DNA of 64,000 bases from Saprospiraceae bacterium (lineage in GTDB: Bacteria > Bacteroidota > Bacteroidia > Chitinophagales > Saprospiraceae). Location: positions 1-64,000 of the forward strand of contig JABSSL010000076.1 of the NCBI GenBank assembly GCA_013214355.1, in the 5' to 3' direction. The position numbers and the translations under genes were made by a program. Below are positions 30,240-42,300 of this stretch, piece after piece; the stretch's first letter is position 1, and every line of letters begins with the position of its first letter. The notes beneath the pieces are model-generated. The model worked only from the letters and a program-made list of their open reading frames with translations. It made no database searches and had not been told where the DNA came from.

Positions 30240-30872
30240 TTAGGACAGGTCGATGAGGCCACGCTTGATGCCGGTTTGTACGGCTTCCGTTCGATTCTGT
30301 GCATTGAGCTTGCTTAGGATGGCGCTGACGTGGAATTTAACCGTACGTTCGGAGATGAATAAGGCCGTGGCGATTTCGCTATTCTTTGAGCCTTTGGAGA
30401 GGGCTTTGAGGACCTCTAGTTCACGAGGGGTGAGGGGCGTGATGTCCTGACTGATGTGCTGGAAGAGTTTGTCAGCAACGGCGGGTTGTAGAAGTGAACC
30501 GCCGGCATGGACGATGCGAACTGCATCAAAGATCTCCTTTCGGCTGGCACCTTTCAGGAGATAGCCTTTTGCTCCTGCCTTGATAGCCCCCATGATTCTT
30601 TCATCTGTATCGAAGATGGTAAAGATGATCACTTTAGTCGTGCTGTTCTCTGATTGAAGGGCTTCTATCAGCTGGACCCCGTCCATTTTGGGCATAGCCA
30701 AATCGAGGAAAAGAATATCAGGCGATTTTTCCAAGACTTGTGGAAGTGCTTCAGCTCCATTGGATGCTTCCCCGACGATGGCGAATTCATCTTGGGTTTC
30801 CAGGACAGCAATTAAGCCTTCCCGTACGACAGGATGATCATCAACAACGAATATTTGGATGGGCTTTTCCAT
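30240..30872 (-). CDS. Response regulator, NarL/LuxR family
   Basis: IFVVDDHPVVREGL; DILFLDLAMPKMDGVQL; LTPRELEVLKALSKGSKNSEIATALFISERTVKFHVSAIL. Confidence 0.92.
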   Translation of the reverse strand: MEKPIQIFVVDDHPVVREGLIAVLETQDEFAIVGEASNGAEALPQVLEKSPDILFLDLAMPKMDGVQLIEALQSENSTTKVIIFTIFDTDERIMGAIKAGAKGYLLKGASRKEIFDAVRIVHAGGSLLQPAVADKLFQHISQDITPLTPRELEVLKALSKGSKNSEIATALFISERTVKFHVSAILSKLNAQNRTEAVQTGIKRGLIDLS

Positions 30873-30873
30873 A

Positions 30874-32013
30874 TTATTGAATAATGGGTACGCGTACTTC
30901 TAGACGTGTTCCTGAATCAGGTGTACTTTGTAAACTCATGCTTCCTTTTAACAAATGTACTCTTTCTCGAATCCCAACCAGACCGAAGCCACTAGACGGT
31001 TCTTCAAGATTAAAACCTCTTCCAGCATCTGCGATCACTAATACCAATTGGTCCGGTTCATAATCCAAACGCATCTGGAAGGCTTGGCATTCGGCATGTT
31101 TTTGAATATTGGTTAAGGCTTCCTGTGCAATGCGGTACAAACCTAGCTCAGCACGTTGTTCCAAGGGTTGATGGGTGCCGCTTACCTCTAGTTTACCGTC
31201 CAGATTTTCGGCTACCTCCTCCACTAGGGACCTTAAAGCTTCAATCAAATTATGTCCTTGCAATGGCGTAGCTCGAAGGTCCAAAACGGATCGGCGAGCC
31301 TCCTCGAGATTTTGACGGGTAAATTCAATGGTCTGAGCCAACCATTGATTGGCTTTGTCCACTTTGGCGTTTTCAAGAAAGGCTTGAGTTGTTTCAAGTT
31401 TCAGGGCAATCCCACTTAACCCTTGAGCTAAGGTGTCATGGATCTCACGAGCCAAGCGATTGCGTTCCTCTATCACCCCCAACTGCTGACTTCTTTCAAA
31501 TAAGCGCGCGCGCTCAATCGCGATGCTCAACATATCTCCGATGGTATGTAGCATTTGTAGCTGCCCCTGGGACAATTCTTGAGAATGCTCGCTCAAGACA
31601 TTCATGATGCCGATTTTCCCCTCATTACTAATCAATGGCACACTCGCGTGAAAACGTAAGCCATCCGTGCCCTGCTGCAGATCCTTGAGGCGAGTACACG
31701 TGATCTCACTGATATTGGTAGTATCCGGAAATTTATCATTAATGTATTTATCCAAACAGTAGCAGGTACCGGTAAGTAGGTCTGTCCGCTGCTCAAAAAT
31801 AGGAGGGAGATTGTAGGAGGCAGCAATGTAGGACGACCCATCCTCAGGAGCTACCAACCAGATCCAGCCGGTCTTCAATTGCAGTAGATGAACCGTTTGC
31901 CGCAAGGCTGTAGCTAGTGCCTTGTCTAGCGTTAAGGCGCGATTGAGGTCTTGAGCAATGGCATTAAGTATCGACAACTCTTGGTTCCTGGCCTGCAATT
32001 CATGAAGATTCAT
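30874..32013 (-). CDS. GAF domain-containing sensor histidine kinase (HisKA_3 type)
   Basis: EERNRLAREIHDTLAQGLSGIALKLE; ADAGRGFNLEEPSSGFGLVGIRERVHLL; N-terminal GAF-like region. Confidence 0.92.
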   Translation of the reverse strand: MNLHELQARNQELSILNAIAQDLNRALTLDKALATALRQTVHLLQLKTGWIWLVAPEDGSSYIAASYNLPPIFEQRTDLLTGTCYCLDKYINDKFPDTTNISEITCTRLKDLQQGTDGLRFHASVPLISNEGKIGIMNVLSEHSQELSQGQLQMLHTIGDMLSIAIERARLFERSQQLGVIEERNRLAREIHDTLAQGLSGIALKLETTQAFLENAKVDKANQWLAQTIEFTRQNLEEARRSVLDLRATPLQGHNLIEALRSLVEEVAENLDGKLEVSGTHQPLEQRAELGLYRIAQEALTNIQKHAECQAFQMRLDYEPDQLVLVIADAGRGFNLEEPSSGFGLVGIRERVHLLKGSMSLQSTPDSGTRLEVRVPIIQ

Positions 32014-32114
32014 GCCTCAATTTAAAGATCTTGCGTAAGATGTGCAAAAGCATGACGCTGTAGTGACAGAGCCGGTTAAACCAGCAAAATTATTTTTTTA
32101 CCTTTGCGGCATCT

Positions 32115-32192
32115 CAATCGGGGTGCCTTACTTATCAGGCTGAGATCATACCCATTGAACCTGCCCGGGTAATTCCGGGAAGGGAGCGACAG
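32115..32192 (+). ncRNA. TPP riboswitch (THI element)
   Basis: CGGGGTGCC...CAGGCTGAGATCATACCCATTGAACCTGcCCGGGTAATTCCGGGAAGGGAGCGAC matches the conserved thi-box. Confidence 0.95.
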
Positions 32193-32435
32193 AAATAATC
32201 TTCAATGGTTATCGCTCGAGAACATAAGCGGCTGGACTGCTGATGTTTGTTTTCCTCTAAAGAAGGAGCTGAACAACTTCAGTGTGTAAAGACCTATGTC
32301 AAATTTAGCGCTCTTGCACTGGTAGCCAGTGAAAGCGTAGCGATGCTGGTGTAGGGAAGCTTAACTTGAGCGGGGAAAGAAACGGCCATCCAAACCCCAC
32401 GGATAGTCATTCTTTTATTTTTAATCACTTTTTGT

Positions 32436-34862
32436 ATGCGTTTTTTCACATTTGTTTTACTGATGGCTTTGAGTCTCCATGCATTGGGACAAAGCCAAGT
32501 AGAGGGAGTGCTTACCGACAAGCAAGGGCGACCTATTGTAGGTGCAAATGTAGTTTTACAAGAAAGCCAACAGGGATCGGCTACGGATCAGGATGGTCGT
32601 TATGCCATTCAGAACGTCAAACCAGGTGCTTACACGCTGGTAGTTAGCTACGTGGGCTATGATGAAGTTAGCATGAAACTTACCGTGGCAGAAGGAGCCA
32701 ACAGTGTACAACAAAACGTGCAGTTGTCCGAACGGATCTTTAACCTGGGCGGCCTCACGGTCACCGCCACCAGAGCCGGAGAGAAGACTCCAATGACCTA
32801 CACCAATGTAGACAAAGAGGAGTTGGAGGAAAGAAATTTGGGCCAGGATGTACCCTATATTCTTCGTTGGACCCCTTCTACTGTAGTTACTTCTGATGCA
32901 GGAACAGGTATTGGTTATACCGGAATTCGGATTCGGGGTTCCGATCCCACCCGGATCAACGTAACCATTAATGGTATTCCCTTGAATGATTCGGAATCGC
33001 AGGGGGTGTTTTGGGTAAATATGCCCGATTTCATCAGTTCAACCAATGATGTACAGATTCAGCGGGGCGTCGGTACCTCTACAAATGGCCCAGGGGCATT
33101 CGGGGCTACGATCAATCTTAATACGGCAAAGTTACACAAGGAGGCCTATGGTAATGTGAACCTCTCTTCGGGGTCCTTCAATACTTTTAGAAGAAATGTG
33201 ACCTTTGGTTCCGGCTTACTGAACGGTAAGTTTACGCTGGATGGACGCTTGTCGAAGATCACTTCAGATGGCTATATCGATCGTGGCTCTGCGGACTTAA
33301 GTTCTTACTTCCTGTCCGGTGCCTACATGGGGAAGAAGAGTTCTTTGCGATTCAATCTCTTTTCTGGACACGAAATTACCTATCAAGCTTGGAACGGGGT
33401 TTCGGCCGACCTCTTAGCAGATCCGGAAACACGAACCTTTAATTCAGCAGGTACCGATAGAGCGGGAGAACCTTATGAAAATGAGGTGGATAATTACCGG
33501 CAAACGCATTATCAGTTGTTATACGATCAGCAACTGGAAAATAACTGGCAACTGAGTCTCGCCTTGCACTATACTGAGGGGATGGGCTTTTTCGAAAACT
33601 ACGAGGGAGGTGCCAGTATGGAGTCCTTCAACTTGGACCCGATTACTATTGGTGGAGAGACGATTACGGAATCAGACCTCATCCAAAGACGTTGGCTGGA
33701 CAATGACTTCTACGGGGGTATATTCTCTTTACAACACCAAACTGCGGATCAGAAGTTAACCAGTACCGTAGGAGGTGGCTATAATATTTACGAAGGAGCG
33801 CATTTTGGTGAGGTGATTTGGGCCAGGTACGCTTCGGAAAGTGAATGGGGCGATCGGTACTATGAGAATGATGCTGAAAAGCGTGACTTCAATATCTACG
33901 CGAAATGGAACTATGAGTTGGTTAAAGGCTTGAATGCTTACTTGGATCTGCAGTATAGAATGGTAGATTATGAGTTTTTAGGTTTCAATGATCAACTACA
34001 GAATGTAACCCAGACGGCTGCTCTCAACTTCTTCAATCCTAAAGTAGGACTTTGGTATCAACCTAACGAAGCCTCAGAAGTGTACCTCTCTTTTGCGGTA
34101 GCTAATCGTGAGCCAAATCGGAACGACTATACAGAGAATCCGATCAGCGCTGTCCCTCGACCAGAGCGTTTATACAATACTGAGTTTGGTTATAAATGGC
34201 AAGGCAAGGGTGGTGCCTTTGGAGCCAATTTGTACTATATGTCCTACCAGGATCAACTGGTATTAAATGGTCAGATCAATAACGTGGGGGAGTATATTCG
34301 AGTAAATGTAGATGATAGCTACCGTTTAGGAGTAGAATTGATGGGGGGGGTAGCATTGGCACCACCGTTGCGATTGGATGTGAATGCGACCATTAGTCAA
34401 AACCGGGTTCGTCAATTCTCAGAATTTATTGATCAATACGACGAAAACTTCAGTTGGTTAGGGCAGCAGGAAATCTTGAGGGAAAATACCCCATTGGCTT
34501 TTTCACCGGGGATAATCACGGGGGCAGACCTTAGCTGGGACGCCATCGATTTGGACCGTCAACAATTGACCTTCAATTTGATGGGTAAATATGTCGGGCG
34601 ACAGTACATCGATAACAGCGGAGATGATGCCAATACCTTGGATCCTTATTTCTTTACAGACCTTGGTGCTGTGTACACCGTCCAGACTAAAGGGTTGAAG
34701 GAAATAGCAGTACGTTTATTGGTGAGAAATCTAACAGATAATTTATACGAAACCAATGCTTGGTCGTATCGATATCAATTTGGAAGTTCCACCTTGGTGG
34801 ATCAAGGTTTCTATCCACAGGCGGGGATCAACTACTTGTTAGGCTTGACGGTGAGCTTTTAG
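32436..34862 (+). CDS. TonB-dependent receptor (TPP-riboswitch-associated)
   Basis: Carboxypeptidase-like regulatory N-domain; plug IRIRGSDPTRINVTINGIPLNDSESQGVFWVNMPDFISSTNDVQIQRGVGTSTNGPGAFGATINL; barrel C-terminus GLTVSF. Confidence 0.93.
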   Translation: MRFFTFVLLMALSLHALGQSQVEGVLTDKQGRPIVGANVVLQESQQGSATDQDGRYAIQNVKPGAYTLVVSYVGYDEVSMKLTVAEGANSVQQNVQLSERIFNLGGLTVTATRAGEKTPMTYTNVDKEELEERNLGQDVPYILRWTPSTVVTSDAGTGIGYTGIRIRGSDPTRINVTINGIPLNDSESQGVFWVNMPDFISSTNDVQIQRGVGTSTNGPGAFGATINLNTAKLHKEAYGNVNLSSGSFNTFRRNVTFGSGLLNGKFTLDGRLSKITSDGYIDRGSADLSSYFLSGAYMGKKSSLRFNLFSGHEITYQAWNGVSADLLADPETRTFNSAGTDRAGEPYENEVDNYRQTHYQLLYDQQLENNWQLSLALHYTEGMGFFENYEGGASMESFNLDPITIGGETITESDLIQRRWLDNDFYGGIFSLQHQTADQKLTSTVGGGYNIYEGAHFGEVIWARYASESEWGDRYYENDAEKRDFNIYAKWNYELVKGLNAYLDLQYRMVDYEFLGFNDQLQNVTQTAALNFFNPKVGLWYQPNEASEVYLSFAVANREPNRNDYTENPISAVPRPERLYNTEFGYKWQGKGGAFGANLYYMSYQDQLVLNGQINNVGEYIRVNVDDSYRLGVELMGGVALAPPLRLDVNATISQNRVRQFSEFIDQYDENFSWLGQQEILRENTPLAFSPGIITGADLSWDAIDLDRQQLTFNLMGKYVGRQYIDNSGDDANTLDPYFFTDLGAVYTVQTKGLKEIAVRLLVRNLTDNLYETNAWSYRYQFGSSTLVDQGFYPQAGINYLLGLTVSF

Positions 34863-35050
34863 ATTGGCAATCAGTTGATTTACTTAACCAGATAAGAAAA
34901 CATACACTGGAACACAAATAAGTTAAAAAGCAGTGCGGCAAGTATCCCAAGTTTTTCGTGGCCTTGTCTTCGGGAAACTTCGCATAGCTCGCATGGATTT
35001 CTTCCAATAAACTTTTGTTCCACAGTAATAAGCCTGTAGCCGTAAACGAA

Positions 35051-35095
35051 AGAAGTCGCATTTGCCATCGGAGCAAATGCGACTTCTCTTGTTTT
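35051..35095. terminator. Bidirectional terminator-like hairpin between convergent genes
   Basis: AGAAGTCGCATTTGC-catcgga-GCAAATGCGACTTCT 15-bp stem, T-rich flank. Confidence 0.78.
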
Positions 35096-35111
35096 GATCT
35101 AGCTCGAGTAA

Positions 35112-35732
35112 CTAGAAATTATAAGTCAAACCAAAACGATAATCTAGTGGGGAAGTAATATCATTACTAGGTGGATTGACGTTATAAAGAATCAAAGCTT
35201 CAAACCCCCAAGGACCACCACTGCTGCTGGTATAACCTAAGCCAATATTGATGGCTGATCGCTCTCTTCGGGTCACATCCAATTCCTGCGTCACATTATT
35301 CCAAATAATATTGTTGGGCTCATTCACGAGGTTAGCTTCTATTTGCCCAAAAAAGGTATCAACTGGACGGAACCGGATGAAGCCTCCGATGTCCCAGGAG
35401 TTGGTATTTAGCCTTTCAACGTCTCTTCCCCCCCCTTGATTCAAGCGGTAGGCAAAGTAAGTGAGCGAACCGCGAGGTCCAATAGATAGGGCATCAAATA
35501 TTTTATATCCGATCATCGGAGCCAAGCCAGCCTGAAAGGTACTCTGAAAGGTATTACCTTGGAAGCCAAGCGTAACATGACTACCGTACCACAATCGATG
35601 CTGGAATCCACCACTTTCATCAAAGTACTCATCCGTAGAAGATCGCCTGCTGGAGCGTTGACCGTAGGCATCCTGGCACAAGGCAATAACCAGTACACTA
35701 CTCAGAAAAGCTAATAGCAAAACTTTTTTCAT
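35112..35732 (-). CDS. Outer membrane beta-barrel hypothetical protein
   Basis: Signal peptide MKKVLLLAFLSSVLVIALCQDAYGQ; C-terminal LDYRFGLTYNF; ATG at 35732 preferred. Confidence 0.75.
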   Translation of the reverse strand: MKKVLLLAFLSSVLVIALCQDAYGQRSSRRSSTDEYFDESGGFQHRLWYGSHVTLGFQGNTFQSTFQAGLAPMIGYKIFDALSIGPRGSLTYFAYRLNQGGGRDVERLNTNSWDIGGFIRFRPVDTFFGQIEANLVNEPNNIIWNNVTQELDVTRRERSAINIGLGYTSSSGGPWGFEALILYNVNPPSNDITSPLDYRFGLTYNF

Positions 35733-36311
35733 AATAAGATTATTTTCAACAAAGATAATGATTCTATAAAAGTTCGGACTGCTAATCAGACAGAACCCAA
35801 ACATATTGATTTTTGTTCTTCGATATGCTGGAGTTTCGAGACACTCAAAAAAGGCCTTCAAGGGTCTTCATGGAGGCTTAATCCTTTCATGTTTAGGCTA
35901 TCCACGAACTCCATCTAAGAAGATTGATTCTGATCAGTTGCTTAGGAATCAAATATAGTTAACAGTAGGTGTGCAGGAATTACCGAGATAAAGCTTACAT
36001 CTACTTAACGCCTAAAGATAAAAAAGGTCGGAAAGTACCTTTATTTTCACGTTTTGTTAACCAATGGCTGTCACCAATATTGCAGTTTGCCGGGAATACT
36101 GCAAGGGCAGGCTGAATCAAAACAAAGGCATTTATAAAATCAGTCCGTCGGCATTTTAACAAATGGAATCTCGAAATCGGCACGTTAATTGTTTATCTTT
36201 GCAAAACTACTAAGCCTCGGTGCCGTTCTGAAAAGTAGAATTCCGAAAAGCATAATTGCTTGGATGAATCTACCAAAGAATATATCCCAAAAACAGTCTA
36301 TACGATCCTTT

Positions 36312-39300
36312 ATGCGACGTATATATATCCTATGGCATATCATAATCCTCCCTATTTTTGCAATTGGGCAGAGCTGTGGCTTAACCGATACAGTACTCAT
36401 CAATCCGAACTCCAACGGAAGTTTCACGCTAAGTATTGAGGATTTTATCAATGATGATCTGGCTGATCCAGCCCAGGGGGTGTGTGGTATTGAACTGAAA
36501 TTCAAACATACCTTTGTAGAGTATTTTGAGCTATCCCTGACCTCCCCAGGAGGACAAACGATTGATCTGATTGGCCCTAATAGTGGTCAAAATGGATCCA
36601 CCTTTGGTTCGACTTGGGATATTTCCTTCATTCCATCCATAGAGCCGGCGATGCCAGATAGTGGCTACTTGGACCGCTGGGACAATGAACAGGCCAATGA
36701 CTTTGGTGTCTTTTTTCTTTATACTGGCTCCTATTATCCCTACAGTGGTAATTTGGAAGATTTCAATACAGGGGCGGTCAACGGGGATTGGGTTTTTAAT
36801 TTTAGCAATGACCCTTCGCCATTTAATACCGGAGCGGTCATCTTTGCCAGGCTCATATTTTGTGATAGCCGAGGGGTAGATTGTTGTTTTGGAGTGGGTG
36901 GAGAACTCAGAGCACCTGACCTACTGGCCTGTGAAGGTGATACTTCCTTACTGATAAACCCTGATCCCTTCTTCAGCGCTGGGGTGGCAGATACATCAGA
37001 ATATGATTATACCTATCTGCTCGCAAGAGATAGTCTAATTATCGGTTTTGATACGGTTCCCGATCTGCAATCCTTTAGCGGAGGGATGTACCAAATCTGT
37101 GGTTTGTCCTATCGCGCTTCGGAAGCGGATAGCCTCTCACAACTCATTAACACGGTGGACCTTGACAGCCTACAAAACAATCTCAATAGCTTTTTCCCCC
37201 TCTTTTGCGGAGATCTCAGTGATAATTGTATTACGGTGCAAATTGAACCTCCGCCAGATACAGTTTTCTTGATCGAGCAGATTTGTCAAGGAGACAGTAT
37301 TACAGTGGGGGATAGTGTGGTTTTCAGTACCGGAAACTATCTTTTTGAATTGGAGAGTTTTGCGGGCTGCGATAGCATTGTAGACCTAGATCTTACCGTG
37401 ATCAATACTATTATAGAAGATATTGATCTGACCATTTGTGAGGGAGATTCGGTGGAGGTTGGTCCCAGTATTTATCGCATTGAAGGAACTTATACGGACA
37501 CCTTGCAGAGTAGCCTGGGGTGCGATAGTATCATTAATCTAAACTTAGAAGTACTACAACCCATCATTACGAATTTGACGGAGAGGATTTGCCCTGGAGA
37601 TCGTTTTGAGGTAGGAGATAGTACCTTCACAGAAACAGGCTTATATCAAGTCAACTTACTATCAGCCCGGAATTGCGATAGCATAGTGAATTTGGATTTA
37701 AGGGTATTAGACCTGGAATTAAATATTGCGGAACCTGATACCATTACCTGCTTCAATAATGGGATTGAGCTCAATGCCAATGCTTCAAACCCGGCTGGGC
37801 TGCTGACTTTCGATTGGCAAGACATGGATGGAAATAGTATGGGTAGCAGCCCTATACTTACGGTAAATGTAGCCGATACCATAAGCTTGACGATCAGCAG
37901 AACAGAAGCGGGAACCACTTGTTCGGCCACGGATACGGTCATTGTTCGAGAAGATAGAATCCCACCGATAGCGGATGCTGGACTCGATATGGATATTACT
38001 TGTAGTTTCCCAGAACGAACGCTGGGTGGGACTACAACTTCAGTTGGAGTTAACTATTCCTACAACTGGCAGACCACAGATGGCCAAATCGATGGGGCTA
38101 GTACTACGGAACAAATCATCGTGCAAACTCCCGGCACCTATACTTTGGTTGTGACGAATACGGACAATGGGTGTGAAAGCCAGGACGATATTGTAATAGG
38201 AATCGACACCGCCAGTCCGATTGCTGATGCTGGTCCAGATACCCTGCTGACCTGCGGCATCACGGAAATAACCTTGGGCGGATCAGGAACTTCCTCTGGA
38301 GCTGAATTTTTGTATTACTGGTTAAATAATAGTGGAGATACCATCCCTGCCTCCAATACCCCTAACTTATCGATTAATCAAGCCGGAAACTATACCCTAC
38401 GGGTGACGGATGATAGTAATGGCTGTACTATCACGGAGACTGTAGAGGTAACGCAAGATATTGCACTGCCACAGATTATAATAGCTCCTCCCAGTTTACT
38501 GAATTGCGAACAAGTAGAGCAAACGCTAGATGCTACAGCTTCTGATCAGGGCCCTAATTTTGAGCTCTTTTGGAAGGCGAGCAATGGGGGGAATATTAGT
38601 GCTGGACAAGGTACTCCCACTCCTAACGTGGATGCAACGGGGAACTATGAATTGGTTATTACTAACCTGAGCACGGCCTGTCGGGATTCGGTAATGTTAG
38701 TGGTAGAAGATTCGATCAACACGATTACGGCTGCTATCGATGCACCTAGTCTATTGACCTGTGATGCACCCAGTACGACGCTAAACGTTTCACTTTCTTC
38801 CTCGACAGGAAGAGATATCCAATATTTATGGACCACTACTACTGGTAGTTTTGCTGGGGATACCATCGGGGCAAGCGTAGCAGTCAATGCAGCGGCAATG
38901 TATACCTTAGAGGTGTTGGACACCTTTACTCGTTGTTCAGCTACTGCTCAGGTTGAAGTCATCCAAGATGTTGGATTGCCAGTGGCAGAAGCTGGAGACG
39001 CAGCGGTATTAAATTGTGCGATTTCACGCTTGAGCTTAGATGGCGAAGGTAGTTCGATAGGGGCTAATTTTAGCTATCAATGGCAAGGGCCTTGCATTAT
39101 ATCTCCTTCAGATCAATTGGAGATTGAGGTAGATTGCCCTGGCACTTACATACTTGAAGTTACCAATACAGACAATTCTTGTGTTAATGTCGATAGCGTC
39201 ATAATCACCGAAAATCTCGAGTTGCCTGTTGCTGTAATTGATGCTCCAGATATATTGAGTTGTCGGGATACCGAAATCACCTTATCCGCAGTCTCCTCTA

Positions 39301-42300
39301 CATCCGCGTCGGATGTAGATTTTGCTTGGACAGGCCCAGGTATCCTCACGGCAACGGATGCTGCCCAAATACAACTTAGTCAAACGGGCGTTTATGAAGT
39401 AATTGTCACTGATCAGCTCAGTCAATGCACCGATACTACCAGTGTGACGGTAGTAGATGACATCGAATTGCCGATGGTGGATCTAGGACCCGATACCTCT
39501 CTAACCTGCTTAGTGTCCAGTTTAAGCTTGGGGGGAGGTACTAATTCAGCTGGACCTGATTTTGTTTACCAATGGACAGTGCTGGAAGGGAATATTACGA
39601 CTAGCTTGACGGAACCCACGGTGAATGTTGATGAGCAAGGTATTTATCGTCTAACTATTGAAAACATAGTAACAGGTTGTCGGGATTCAAGTACCGTTTT
39701 TGTCAATCGAACAGATCAAATACCCTTTGTGGATGCGGGTCCGAACTTATCCTTCTTATGTGATACAGACTCTCTAATCTTGCTAGGGAGTACCGGTGTT
39801 ATGCCTGAAAATGCTAACATCAGCTGGGTGGGTCCTTGCCTAGAAGGCCGGACAGATAGCCTAGTAGCAATAGCTTCTTGTCCGGGTCAATATATCATTG
39901 AAGTAGAGGATACTTCTACGGGCTGCTCCAATACGGACACGATGACGGTGCGAGTAAGTTCAGTGGTTCCTGTGGCCCTAGTGCCGGATACCGTATTTAT
40001 TTCTTGCGAGACGGGGCAAGCTATTTTGGATGCGTCCAATTCCTCCTTCGGAACTTACAGCTGGAGTTTTCAGGGCAACCCAATTGCTTCCACTAGTAAT
40101 CTCATTGGTGTGGAAGAAGCAGGTGTATACCTATTTACAGTTACCAATTTAGATGGGACCTGTTCAGATAGTGAAGAAATCTTGGTATTGGAAAATTGTG
40201 GACCACAGATTATTGTTCTTCCTCCCGATAGCCTTACCTGTGTTGTGTCGACTGTGTCGATTGATGCCTCGCAATCCACCCAAGGAGATAATATTAGCTT
40301 TGCCTGGACCGGGCCAGAAGTTGGCTGCATTACTGCTGGCATCGACAGCCAGGTTGCAGAAGTCATCTGCCCAGGTTCCTACCAATTGATCTTGACAAAT
40401 ACCGAGGTCATGGCTGCTGACACACAATTTGTGGAGGTATTTTTGGATACTCTATCACCCATTGCAGTTGCCGGGAATCCCGATACCATCACTTGTACCA
40501 TGCCTAGTCTGGAACTTTCAGGTATGGGATCTTCCGAAGGTAGCATCTACACCTATAGCTGGTCCAGTTTTAGTACAGGGGAAGTAATTAGTACCGCTCT
40601 CACGGCTCAAGCCACGGAGCCGGGGTCGTACTTACTTGAGGTAACTAATACGGAGAACGGCTGCCAAACTCAGGATGTCGTACAGGTTTTTATCGATGAA
40701 AATGCGCCACAAATTAGTTTTGGCAATTTACTTTTTCCTTGTGAAGCAACCGAATTTGATTTGGAGGCCTTAGTTACGCCCATTGATCACAATTACCAAT
40801 ACGAATGGACTGGTCCTGGTATAGTTGCTGGAGCTCAAACTCCTACGGTTCGAATTAATCAAATTGGGACTTATCAATTAGAAATCTTGGACCTCGACAA
40901 TGGTTGTATAGATGTGGCACAGGCCGAAGTGGAAGAGCAAGACTGTGTACCCTGTCTTGATTTGCAGGGCCCAGATATCCTAGCGATCACCTGTCTTATT
41001 GATGAAGTAGCTATAGATGTAGAGTTCTGCGATGATTGCGATAATTGTCAGATTCAATGGACTACTATTGGTGGAAACATACAAGGTCCTGCTAACACCT
41101 TAGATATTGGTGTCAATGCTGCTGGAACCTATATATTGAGTGTCACTAACGATATCGGATTTACCTCCACGCTGGAGGTGATCGTATTGGATCAAACCAC
41201 CTCTCCGCTGATTGATGCCGGACCAGATCGGTTCTTGACCTGTGATAGTACAACGGTAGTGTTAATGCCAAATGCGGATAGCATAGAAGCAAATTGGATC
41301 TTTTCGTGGATCGATCCTAATGGTAGTGAGATTTCGACTGAGTTTACTGCTACAGCAAGCGAAAGTGGGACCTACACGCTAGAAGTACTAGATACCATTA
41401 CGGGTTGCCGTACCAGTGACCAAGTACAAGTGGACCTGCAATCAGCTCCTCCGCTAGCGGAGGCAGGCCCAGAGCAAGAGCTAACGTGCCAAGATAATTT
41501 GGTTGTCTTAGATGGAAGTGGCTCTGCTACCGGGGCGGATATTGTTTACCAATGGAGTACTAATCAAAATACTAGCTGCCTCCAAGGGGCAAGCACGACC
41601 AACCCCGTGGTCAGTTGTGCTGGGACTTATTTTTTGGAAGTGCGAGATACGCTTAGTGGCTGTTTTAGCATGGATAGTGTCCTTGTACAGAATAGCGATG
41701 AATTACCGGCGCTAATAGCCGTACCGGATACGAATTTCACCTGTGCAGATTCTTTGCTGGTGCTAAGGGCGGAACTACCGCCAGCTGGGAGCTTTGGCTT
41801 TGAGTGGTGTGAAATCGAGAGTAATGGTCAGATCGTAGCTGGTAGCTGCCGATCTACGCTAGACTATGAGGTCCGCACTACAGGGCAATATCGATTTCGA
41901 GTGGAGGATTTTCAAAGTGGCTGTACTAATGAATTTACGGTGAACGTGGGGGCGGACACCATCGCTCCTGTGGTAAATGCAGGAGATGACGACACCTTAG
42001 TCTGTACCTCTCCGAGTATGCAATTGCAAGGTATGGCCGACTCGGTCAACACCATCTGGTCTTGGAGTGCCCTCAATAACAGCATGATCGAAGATTCGAG
42101 CACCCTATCACCTACCATTTTCGCTCCAGACACATTTCTTTTAACTGCTACTAATACCTTGAATCAGTGTAGCGCCACGGATACCTTGATCATCTTACGC
42201 GATGAGAATGCTCCAATTGCTGATGCAGGCCCAGATCAGAACTTTGATTGTACCACGCAAAGCCTACAGCTGACGGGCTTTGCCACCAGTAATAGTGGAC

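Noticed and set aside
30240-32013. Two-component pair (LuxR RR + GAF kinase) as a novel system
   Set aside because: Standard NarL-type pair organisation.
32294-32521. 75-aa minus-strand ORF over the TPP riboswitch leader
   Set aside because: Overlaps the leader and TonB receptor start; no recognisable domain.
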